NCBI GenBank assembly: GCA_963921795.1
Contig: OY997643.1
Coordinates: 17,430,879 to 17,494,878, forward strand
Length of the DNA: 64,000 bases
Direction: 5' to 3'
Origin: Nannobrachium achirus
Taxonomy: Eukaryota > Chordata > Actinopteri > Myctophiformes > Myctophidae
Shown here: positions 47,217 through 58,400 of the stretch, piece after piece
Layout: the number at the start of each line of letters is the position of its first letter
Position numbering within the stretch: position 1 is the first letter of the stretch
The notes under the pieces: model-generated
Database searches by the model: none
What the model was told of the DNA's origin: nothing
The model's input: only the letters and a program-made list of their open reading frames with translations
Made by a program: the position numbers and the translations under genes

Positions 47217-47467
47217 AAAGTCGTGAAAATGTGTGCATTTGAATGTATTATTTAAGCGAACATTTGTAACTCAAATTCTGCTTCTGGGCAGGGGTCCCTG
47301 GCTGGAACTAAATATTTTGAGATGGGGGTCCGTGGCCAAATACATATCATTTAGGGCATCCTTCACATGCAAATAGAACAGCGCACCACTGACATAGAAA
47401 CATACGTTTTTCAAAAAACCTTAGAAGGATTTGAAATATTCAAAGACTTGCACAGATTTTCACGATT

Positions 47468-47520
47468 TTTCAAAAATAGCAGATCCACAAGCTCACATGA
47501 GCTTGTATATCTGCTATTTG
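47468..47520. repeat. Hairpin repeat, short copy
   Basis: AAAATAGCAGATCCACAAGC opposes GAGCTTGTATATCTGCTATT. The middle is only about six bases. Confidence 0.8.
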
Positions 47521-47603
47521 TCAATAGTTAAAGCACAAAATGTGAGTGTAATCTTTGTACCCGTCCCAGGGCCCAGAATTTGGTGTGACACCCTTGCACA
47601 CAC

Positions 47604-47740
<137 letters not shown>

Positions 47741-48959
47741 AAAAATCTTTCCGCCTCCTGGCCTCCCAGGCCTGGTGGAGATAATGATATTGTTGACAGC
47801 ATAATTTATTAGGCTTTAGCCTAAACAAAGATATAGAGTATATATATAAGATATCCCCTTCCCCTCCCCCTCCCCTACACACGCATGCAGCGCCTGTGTG
47901 TGTGTGTGTGTGCGTTCGTTCGTTCGTTCGTTCGTTCGTTCCTGTACATGGGTCAGTGACGTGACGCCCCAAAAAATGTGTTTTTAAAAAAACTTTAAAT
48001 TGCAGGCATAAAAGTTATTTACTTTTGTTCTACTCACTCTCAACCTTATGGAAATACATTTTGTTTTTAGATATTTTATTGGAATCAGACTTTATTCAGC
48101 AGTTTGTTGTACTTGTGCCTAAAATCGTCATATGGTGTGACATGAAAATAATTGTTCATAAAATGAAAATGGAGTACATCTTTCTTAAGTTACTCACTTT
48201 ATCAAAGTCCTTTATCATAACTAACCAGTGATCCACTATAGTTTTTTGAAAATTAATTATATCTGTATATTTTTTTCATAATCGACACTCTGTGTGAGGC
48301 CCATGTTCATGATCTTACAACATATTTTAAATGTATTCTGTCAAAACTTTCTCTAAAATTACACAAATATTTGTGACTCTTCCTGATAATATTCTCTATG
48401 TAATCCATAAACATTTTTTTGGTTTAATCATTAATAAAGGTATGATTTCTCACTATTTGGAATGTCACACCAAATGATTTAGTGTCACACCGTATGATCA
48501 TATCTTCATGTGTCAAAGCAAACTGTGTTTTAACCTACCTATTAGTGAGTACTGAACTGAACTACTGATTGATTAAACAATTACCCAGGATAACATGGCC
48601 TTAATATTTCTGAACAGGATATTATTGTAGGGCTTTAACATGGGATAAGAAAGAATTGTAGTAGTAGATGGATGATGAGGATGTGCACAGGAATGCTACG
48701 CACACCTAAGTCTTCTGCCGGCCCACGGCAGAAGGATCCTAAAGGGACAATAAGGCGCATAGCCACACTTGGAGCCAAGGCATTGAAGGCAACATTTTAT
48801 TAACACCAATTAGTGGAAACAGAACTCAGCATTCAGGTAAATTGCTTTTTTCCGAAGTCTCCTGAACTTGAACACAGCATTTTGTGTTGAACAAATGTAA
48901 TTAGGAATCATGACATTACACCACATCTCCACTAGCTAAAGAGTGCTGGGTTGCGCAAC

Positions 48960-49027
48960 TCCGAAAATAGCTGATCTACAAGCTCTCGCAGCACAACGTG
49001 TTGAGAGCTTGTAGATCAGCTATTTTC
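48960..49027. repeat. Hairpin repeat, perfect 26-nt arms
   Basis: CGAAAATAGCTGATCTACAA with GCTCTC opposes GAGAGC with TTGTAGATCAGCTATTTTCG. The arms match each other exactly although both differ from the family consensus at two sites. Confidence 0.92.
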
Positions 49028-49120
49028 GCTAGTTTTGTCTCGGGTCCTACCTTAACACTGTCCACTGTCCAGTCCAGTGAGTGAAAGTACAAAAGTATTA
49101 GATCAGATTAGATTATACAT

Positions 49121-49315
49121 TTAGACTGTATTGTACATCAGCCAGTCGTATTTGGTGAGGGTAGCAAACCGGCTGCCTTGTTGCGGTTCTGCTATGCCAC
49201 AGACAACCTCCTGCTCTTCGTAGAAAATGCAGTCTCGCCCCTTTGGCTCCTCTCTCCTTGCTGGGTCATTGTTTAGTTTCTCCCTGTACTTTCTCGTTCT
49301 CTCAGCACTTGTCAT
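49121..49315 (-). CDS. Small ORF, basic N-terminus, unrecognised
   Basis: The frame encodes 64 residues, beginning MTSAERTRKYREKLNNDPAR and ending with an acidic/aromatic stretch (YEEQEVVCGIAEPQQ, TKYDWLMY). The R/K-rich helix resembles the start of hypothetical proteins that are repeated in fish genomes, from memory, which suggests an internally deleted mobile-element gene. It lies in the middle of the TGTCACACC motif cluster. No splice sites were assigned and no function is claimed. It could also be a chance frame. Confidence 0.35.
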   Translation of the reverse strand: MTSAERTRKYREKLNNDPARREEPKGRDCIFYEEQEVVCGIAEPQQGSRFATLTKYDWLMYNTV

Positions 49316-50329
49316 TTTCCAGCTGACAAAAGAAAATGCAATGTATAGTTTAAGACAAAGAGAAAATATTGTTTAGATTGAAACAATATGTTAAGGTTTC
49401 TGTGAAGGGGTTTCTGCTCTGTCTGATGAATTTGAAGTATCACTGAATGAAGCTAAATTACATTTTATGTAAAAATGTTTAAAACAAATGTTTAAATGTA
49501 CAAAAGAAACATGGAACTTTGTTATTTGTTGTTATATCTGTAGTTAAATACAGTATAAATCATATGGTGTGACAGTCAAGTCATATGGTGTGACAAGCAG
49601 ACATGTCACACCATATGATTAAGTGTCACACCATATTACTGTTTTCTCCATTTAGGTTTACCTTGAGGCTACTATGTACACATTAGCATGCTAACAGCAT
49701 GCTAGCTATAACAAAGCAGCCTAGATCTACATGGAAATATGACCAAAACTTCAAATAACTTAAGCTTTTTTTAAAGAAAAGGTGTCACACCAAAAGACAT
49801 CCAGAATGGTGAGTTTGTCAACGTTTCAACAAGATGGCATTTCATGAAAATGTTAAAATCATAACTCACCTCAGACACCTGTCTTGCAGTTGTGCTGGGA
49901 GTGCTGAATAGCCTTACAGAAGAAGGACCTCTCTAGCCAATAGGTGTCCAAATAATTGCCTGTTTAATTTTTCCAAACTAGTGTCACACCAAATGATTTT
50001 GGGTTGGGGGACAAAATGTTTTTGATCAGAAATGACTGAAAACATTATGCTTTGACTTTGAAAAGATATAGGCTCAAAATAGACATTTTTTTTTAGCCTA
50101 AATTCATTTTCAAATGATTTTTAGCAATTCTTTTTCTTAGTTTTATTCAAGTTCCCACTTTGAGAAACAAGGTCAGGACAGTCACACCATATGAGTTTTG
50201 CCATGTTTGGTTGAAGATTCTGAAGAAATGAGGAATGAAATGTTTTAATCTTGAGTAAGTTCACATAAAGCTTAATGTCCTGCACAATATTCAGAAGGTT
50301 TTTGACAAATATATTTTTTATTTATACAT

Positions 50330-50560
50330 GTTTGACACCGAGGACAGCGAAAACGTTACGTCACGTCACCCACCCACATACGCATGCAGGACCTGTGTAT
50401 GTGTGTGCGTGTGCCCCTTGTTGTCTTTCCCTTGTCTCTCCCTTGTTTCTCCCTCTCTCCTCTCTCTCTCTCTCTCTCATGGCTCTTTAGCCTTTGTAAA
50501 GTGTCTTGAGATAACTTGTTATGATTTGACACTTTAATAAAATTGAATTGAATAGAGTAG
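50330..50560 (+). mobile_element. Probable SINE/LINE 3' tail
   Basis: GCCTTTGTAAAGTGTCTTGA, then ACTTGTTATGATTTGACAC and AATAAAATTGAATTGAAT are a common fish retroposon tail. Confidence 0.55.
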
Positions 50561-51129
50561 ATAAAGCGTCTTACTTATTGTGTGCAGAGGATGGAGGAAG
50601 ATCATGATTCGTTGATTCCTATTCAGTTAGATGCAATTTTAGCTAATTCCACTGTTGTTCCTGAACAACAACATCCTGTCTTAACACTAACAAATAAGCA
50701 TTGCTTCATACAACTACCAGTAGGGGGCTCCAAACAGCACCGACTTTAAGAGGTCAGTTTTATTGAGTGTAGGATTATGTGCAGGATGGCATTTGCATAC
50801 ATATGTGAAGGAACTTAATTTTATTGACTACATTTTATTAATGTTGGCACCGTGCCTAAGGTTGCCTAATGCCCACCCCTCACACCTTGTGAAACATTTT
50901 TAGAAAACAGATATTGAGAGGTTCCAGATGTTTCTTATGTGTGGTATTACTTATTATTAGGCTACTTTACTACTACTTATTATTAAGGAAGGAACCTCCT
51001 TGTTTAACTGAGAATACAATCTTTATAAGAAAAGGAGGGAATGTTTGACAAGTAATGTGGCTTGAAAAGTAATGTGTTGTTTAAAACAGTCACTAAGCTA
51101 AATGCATGAGAAAAAGTTTCAAATATGAA

Positions 51130-51300
51130 ACATCAATGTTATAAATGAAGTAAAAAAAGATGAGACCAAGGCAATCTTGTGGAAAAGAGTAAAAAAAAGC
51201 ATTTAATAGTTTTTTTTTGTAAAATGCATAATGGCTAGAATAAAAACAGCACCAACACGTTGCGGCAACACTGCCTTCATCAGGGTGAAAAATGCAGAAC
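51130..51300 (-). mobile_element. Retroelement fragment with CTGATGAAGGC...GCAAC motif
   Basis: In minus sense, CACCCTGATGAAGGCAGTGT then TGCCGCAACGTGTTGG. Related to 53324-53572 and 28560-28610. Confidence 0.5.
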
Positions 51301-51571
51301 AAACATGTCTTTTATGAGACATGACATCACAGGCTCATTACCATTTGCGGAATGGCAGGCTAAAAAAACACACCAATACAAAAAGTAGAGCCTTTAAATG
51401 GGAATACCACTCATTTTCAACATTGAACTATGTGTCATTATGCCATGTCCTATGCCTCATTTACATACAGAGAAGCCAAGCTAATGGTTGGCTTGGTAAT
51501 TCAATGTAATCTCTATGCAAACCAGCTTTTAAAATGTCCAAGCCGGAAAAAAAGCTTGTACATTTTTAAAG

Positions 51572-51592
51572 CCCCCCCCCCCCCCCCCCCCC
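51572..51592. repeat. Poly-C tract
   Basis: About 20 C in a row. Confidence 0.95.
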
Positions 51593-52221
51593 TGTGTTGC
51601 CCAGAACTGAAGGATTGATTGTGGGGACATGTGATCAGTGTCATCATGAAGATGAGTGGTACTCGATCCCTTTAACAAAACCCAGCATGACAATCTAACA
51701 TACACCACTTAAAACCACACACAACAAAGAAAGAAAAAGAAAAACAGTTGGATTCACAACTGAGTGAGTAGGACATAGTAGGTTCAGGAGGAGACCCGAA
51801 GAGAGGATACTCAAGCTACAAAATACAGCAATATTATCTCCAATACGGAATTAATTAGAAAAGTACAGCATCATACATTACTATAAGAGTACAATAACTC
51901 CCACCCACCTCTTAGTAGAAAAGAACAATTATAAAGAAGGAGAATAATCTATTTCCTCACTGAGAACTGGAAACACCATAGCTTTGAGTTTAAAAATCCT
52001 GAAGGTTTCCCTTTGTAAAAGGTGTTTGAGTTTTATCCCTACCCGTCCGGGAATTGGGGTCCACCTCAATAGCCTTAACATTTAGGGCACTAGGGCTGCC
52101 ATGAACAGCTGTCTGTAATGTTTAGCAATAGGGTACTTATCATAATATCATTGCATGTCCTGATGGCATAAACATGTTCATACACTCTGTCCCTCGTTAT
52201 AAATTAAACTATATGAACGTT

Positions 52222-52411
52222 TCAGACACCACCGCTGCTAGGTTGTGTGTTCAAAGGGTGGAAGATGAGCTGCTTTCTCAGATAGCTCTCAAAACCTGGA
52301 GACTGTTTGAAATTAACAAATCTTCCACTATTTCTAGGATGTTCCAGTCTCTCCTCCTTTCTGCAGACCACGTCATTGACACGGGTGAGGATTTTAAGGA
52401 TGTCGTCCCCT
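52222..52411 (-). CDS. Caspase last exon, p10 C-terminus
   Basis: The exon is 190 nt, with acceptor GCTTCCAG and stop TGA at 52222-52224. It encodes GDDILKILTRVNDVV, SGRFVNFKQSPGFESYLRKQ and LIFHPL, the ILT.VN.....(Q)P.F...LRK.L.F ending of initiator caspases, plus a short extra tail. Confidence 0.92.
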
Positions 52412-55400
52412 CTGGAAGCAAAAGACACAAACATCATTGGAGTGAATGAATAGGTGTGAGTGGCAGGGAAGGGTTTAAAACTGTGAGGCTTTCAAAGCTT
52501 TCTATTCCAAGTTTTGATTAGGCTTTTAAGTTTAGACTTCATAGTTTGATATTCACAGCTGAAATGAACAGTGTTGCTTGGGTTCATATTGGGTAAATGC
52601 CTTATTTAGCTACGTTTGTTCCAGGTTCAGGCTGACATGTTTAGTCACTCATGGCCTTCAAAAAAGGCTGATCACAATTTATTTATTTCCTGCCTACGTT
52701 TGTCTTGCATTGTTTGTGAAGTTGTGTGCAAAGCACAAATGAACTAGAAGCAGTGCTCTTCCGAGCACAGGTCTCCACCAGGCCAGGCGTCCTGACTCGG
52801 CATATGTTCTTCACCTTAGACCTTTCATGGCAATCGGACACTGCATGCATGATTTGAGGCATTGTGTTCCAAAAATGTGTTTTGCTAAAGTGTACTTGCT
52901 GGTGGCGCTATAACAGGCCAATGTGAAAAGGGTAGCATTTGTTCCTTGACATAGTGGGAATATGTGTGGCAAATTTCACGGTAATCGCAAGCTGCGTTGA
53001 TGATTTGAGGCATTTTGTTCAAAAACGGAGCAATCCTTCAAACTTTGGAAGCTAATATTAGCCAATCAGGATGGAATATGAAATAACAGATGGATCAGAC
53101 TTGATCACATGACTATAGAGATACTGTGTACTGATTTGTGTTATTTTTGGAGAAAATCGGAAGGAGTAATATCCAAAAATGTGTTTTACATAAGTTGGCC
53201 CAAAGGTGGCGCTATAAAAGGCTGATGTGAAAAAAGCAGTGAAAAGGATTTTCCTTGGCCTCTAGGGAGTGCGTTTACAATGTTTGAAACTGATCGGTGG
53301 AGTTAAAGGTAAAACCACAAATGGAACGTAGAACAAGGACGCCAGCACTCACTTTAGAATGAATTCTTCTTGTTTATTAAAGGGTATCACCCCCAGCAGC
53401 CGTCAGAACATACGGACGTTTCGGCCAGCAGGCCTTCCTCAGCAGTTTACACGCTGAGGAAGGCCTGCTGGCCGAAACGTCCGTATGTTCTGACGGCTGC
53501 TGGGGGTGATACCCTTTAATAAACAAGAAGAATTCATTCTAAAGTGAGTGCTGGCGTCCTTGTTCTACGTTCAATATTTGCCTGAGCCGTGCACCCTAGA
53601 CGAATGTTTATATGAACCACGTTGCTGACGAGTGCTCCTCTTCTCTCTTCCTAAAACCACAAATCGGCCTGTTATAGCGCCACGCCGCCACCATGAGGCT
53701 GTTTTAAAAAATAGCCTAGCGGAACGTGTGTGTGCAATTTCATGATAATTGCACTTTGCGTTTGTGATTTGAGGCATTTTGTTCAAAACGGCTCAATCCT
53801 ACAAACTTTGGAAGACAATCTTAGCCAATAAGAACCTGTGTTAAATGTTTGTATATATGTTATGTGTCGCATACATGACTTGCTGTGTCGCAAGACAAAT
53901 TTCAGTGTGAACTGATAAAGTACTATATCATATCATATCATATCATATCATATCATATCAATAAGGATGTAATATGCAAAATTGGACAGATCCATGTCGA
54001 TCACATGACTGTCGAGATACTGCCTACCGATTTGTAGGATATTTGGATAAAATCTGTAAGAGTAGTGTACATAAATGTGTTTTAAAACATCGGCCTCATG
54101 GTGGCGCTAGAACAGGCCCATTTGAAAAATGTGGGTCAGAGGTTCTGAATTGGCATCCAGGGAGTGTGTGTGCTAATTTTGGCAGCGACCGGGCCAACGG
54201 CGACTGAGATTAGGTGGTAACAAACTGCGAGGACACACACACGGACGCACGCACGCACTCACGGACGGACGGACGGACGCACACACGTACGGACGGACAG
54301 AGGGGAAAACATACTCTCCCCCATGCCTTCGCTGGTGGAGACAATTAACCTGCCTCTGCCAGATGGTGGCAGCATATATGCAATGCTGCCACCATCTGGC
54401 GGAGTAAGGTTACAAATGAATCTAACAAAACTAAAACTGAATGTGTAATGTGTAAAATGTTGGTATAATAGCGTCATAAAATACAGCATGGTCCATGTCC
54501 TTAAAACTGGGAAAGTAAGCACGCATAAATCCTTTTTCTATGACTAATTAGTAGTATATGTGTAGGCTATATTGAACAATGTATTACTGCCATAACGATA
54601 ACCACATACGGCTGTATTATGTATGTCTATGTTACATTGCCTTGAATTTTGTTAAATAATGGTGTTACAAAGTCGAGTCTTTACCTTGGGCACCCATTTT
54701 CCAGTTCCTCGCAGAGTGTCTGGATGTACCAGGTCCCTGCATCTGGGTGTCTGAGCGCCGGACACTGGTGGATGGTGGCAAAGCCAAGCAGGAAATCTGC
54801 ATATACCGGAAGGTAATCAGGGGCGTCTTCGTCTCCATCAAGGACAGGTACAGCTGCTCTCTCCTGGATCTCCTCTCCACGACAGGCTTGAAAAAAGAAC
54901 ACCTTTGGCTTGGCGAGGAGAGCAGAATATTCGTTGCCTTTGAATAGAGACATGATGTCCCTGGAGGAGAGAGACGCTCCATCTGTTCCACAAACGCCAT
55001 CTTCACCTCCATGAGACAGAATGCAGCACACAAAGCAATTGCCATGTACAGGTGGATGTTTTAGTTGAATTGAGTTGAATTTCTTGTCAGACACAGACCA
55101 CTGCTCGGCATCCAGTTGCACTTGACTTGAAGCTGGCTTGGCGAAGAACTCCAGCACTTCAACCATTTGGGCCTTGGTCTTGTCTTTACACTTGTTCACG
55201 GTGAAACCCAGCCAGCTGAACACAGCTGCCAACTTACCTGCGAGTGGGGAGAGAACTTTCAGAATTCTGGATTTTGCTATACTCTAACATTACTGGCGTT
55301 ACTTTTAATTGCGACCGTTAGGTCGCAGTTACTTATTGCGACCGTTAGGTCGCAGTTACTTCCACTCTTATACTATCCAAACCTCCACCGGCTGTCAGTC

Positions 55401-58400
55401 CGTCAGTCTGTCAGTCACATCACACGTCACACTTCACACTTTTCCCCTACTCATATCTCATATCCTGTACCACAAACTCCCCCACCCCTCATTTCTCACA
55501 TGGCCCTCTTCTAGCGCCACCATGAGGCCGATTCTTGCAAGACATATTTTAGGACACTGCTCCTACAGATTTTGCCCTAAAATCACGCAAATCGGTACAC
55601 AGTAGTTCTACACTCATGTCATCAACATGGATCTGTCCCATATAGCGCCACCATCAGGCCGATATTTTCAAGCACATTTTTGTACACTGCTCCTACAGAT
55701 TTAGCCCTAAAATCACGCAAAGCAGTACACAGTATGTCTAGAGTCATGTCATCAACATGGATAAGCTTAGTCTTTTCATGGATCTCCTTTTAGTAGACCT
55801 TGTACCAGTGAACTGTACCGTCATGAAACTGTACCTTTTCCTATGCAAACTTCTAATAAAGTCTTCAATCAATCAATCAAAAGATCTGTCCCATGTCCCA
55901 CCATCAGGACGATTTTTCTCCCGATTAGGGAGTCTTACTGGTATTATGCTACGGAAAATACTCACGAGAATCCTGTTCTGTTCCATCCCGGTCCTTTTTT
56001 GACTGAAATTTCTCATTTTCAAGGATAAGACAGCAGCCCCGAGGATCACTGTCCATCTTATAGTCCTATAGAAGCAGAAACAGCAGTCAGTTTGTAACAA
56101 GCAGCACTGGGATTTCTGCTGCATTGTATGATTATGGCTGAGGCTGACAAAAAGCATTTTGTTTTTACTGTTACATTAGTTAACATTACTCTTGTAAAGC
56201 TCATCACCTCTCGTTCAGGTTCTGGGGGAAGAGTATCTAAGCCTAAGAGAGAAAATAAAACAGGGGTGTGTGTTAGCACAGGTGTTTACAACAACAAACA
56301 GTAGTGAGAGCAAATTAAACGAAACTAAATGAAACAAAAATGTAGTACGTTGTAGTACATTATTATAGCTGTAGTAGTAAGTTGCTATAGCTGTGCCAAG
56401 GCCTGTGTTAGGAGCTAGGTTAAAATCATAAGCGACTTGAACAGGAGAACCAACTTGAGTTACAGTACATCAATAAATTGTGGTTTAATTGGGTCAAGTT
56501 GAAGGTGTGGCAAGAGGGTTGCAGATCAGGAAACATGTTTTTAAAGTTGCGTTCCCATGGAACTCATATGAGCAAACTGGAGCAATTCAAATGACTATAA
56601 CTAGATATACATTTTTCAGTGGAAACCAGTGGCGTCTGTTCAGAAAAAGCTAAGGTATGGCAACATGACTGGTGTCTTGCATGCGCGCCTTCGCGCGCGT
56701 GCAAGACACCAGTCATACCTTAGCAACAGGCATGATACATTTATTTTAAGAAGTATTGTATTTTTTCCCTCCGTTTCTTTCTATGGTTTCTTGGGCTGGA
56801 TATGGCAGCCTGGAACGGTTGTTAAAGTGCATTGCACCTGTGCAGCTGACCTGCGGAACCTGGGAATATACCATTTAGTCAAGATGGGGAGAATAAAAGT
56901 GTGGAGAATATAATTATAATATCTTGTTAGAGTGACCATTTTGGAACATTTTGCATTTGTAGTTATTTTACTGTAATTTAACAACATAATAACCAGCACA
57001 GATAGACAAAGAGACATTCATGGATTTATATGTTTCCCCCCTGGACCCAGGGTATGGCAGCTGCATACCCCTGCCAGAAGGCAGGTCGGAAGGTTCTTGT
57101 GACAATTGCCAGCAATTTTGAATGGGATTTGGTTATAAATAATGCTGGTAGGTCTATGCCAAAATTAAATGTCTCCATTTAGAGACAACCAACATTAAAC
57201 AGCACTCACCTGCCACAGCCGGTTCTTTGGGTAGTGCTGCAAGAAATAAAACAGTGTTCAAATTCAATTAAAACACAAACATAATAAGCTAATATTGCCT
57301 ATAATATTCCAGACAGCCTACCTTTCTTAATTAATTATGCACAGGCCCATAGAATATAACTTTAATTGATGTTAAAACAGTTTAAATAAACACATGTAGT
57401 AGACATGGGTCACATTAATTCATTAAAGGGCTCCCATTCCTCTACCCGTTCGCTCATGCGTGTTCAGAGCACAGGAAGTGACATCATCCATATACATTGA
57501 TACTAGAGCAGAGTACTGAAATAAGACAATAGTATCTCCCAGTGTTTTCTTGCTCCTCACCACTGGTGAGACATCATGCGTTTAATAACACGAGGAGCAC
57601 ATGTTTCAAATTATAACAGCAAGCTACATCTTGAAACTTTGAAAGTGATTGAGTGATGGGATTATTAACTACACACATTAAATCAGATCACTAAAGTAAG
57701 GATACTTACGCTCATCTTCGCAAGTCCTTTGTTGTTCTTTCTGCTCACTCCCAGAGAATGTGTCATTGTTAGTGATGCCACTTGCCTCCTCCTGTGGTAA
57801 CATTTAGTTTGCACTGTCAGCAAGTCATTCATGTGGATTGTATCATGGTATTTTAATATCAGAGTATCTTTAAGCTCTGTGTGTGATAAGTAGATTTATT
57901 CAACAGAACCCATGCCCACACACGCACGCATGCACACACGCACGCACGTCGCACGCACGCAGGGCATAGCTTCCCATCTTAAATCACACACCCAACAATA
58001 GTCCATAGGTAAACCTGTAAACAACCTAGTGATATAACAATACCATCATTTTATCATTAAATAAATGTATTTCCTATTATGCAATGGGAAATGTTGGATT
58101 ACTCCTGTTACAAATCTACAGATTCAAACTTATTTAAACACTGCAAATACAACAATAATCCTTTCTTTGTCCTGAACAATAATTTCAGTAACGTTTCTCT
58201 CAATAGGAGGGCAAGCAGTGAGAGATGGAGGTAGATTACAAGTGAGTCAGTGTCTCTTAAGGCCCATACACATTGAGCCGATCCCGGAGCCGAGGCTCCC
58301 CGATCAGATTTCGGGATGACCCCCCGGGAAAATCGTTTGGTCGGCCCCGGAATCGGTCTTGGGCTTGAACAGTACCCCGACACGATCGGATTATGTTAAT

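Larger units (their letters stand above)
48129..50195. other. Cluster of ten TGTCACACCATATG-like motifs
   Basis: The motif occurs forward at about 48463, 48483, 49603, 49624, 49782, 49981 and 50181, and reversed (CATATGGTGTGACA) at 48129, 49561 and 49582. Variants change CATATG to AAATGA or CGTATG. The intervening sequence is A/T-rich and not otherwise repetitive. Confidence 0.8.
52890..54230. repeat. Dispersed repeats of the TGGTGGCGCTATAACAGGC family
   Basis: Repeated phrases GTGGCGCTATAACAGGCC, TGATTTGAGGCATTTTGTTC and GAGATACTGTGTACTGAT recur here, at 46630-46670, and at 55510-55760 (reversed). Copies 1 and 2 at 25.9-27.4 kb share some. Family not named. Confidence 0.6.

Noticed and set aside
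53400-53500. Rho-independent terminator-like hairpin
   Set aside because: The stem is far too long and the genome is eukaryotic.
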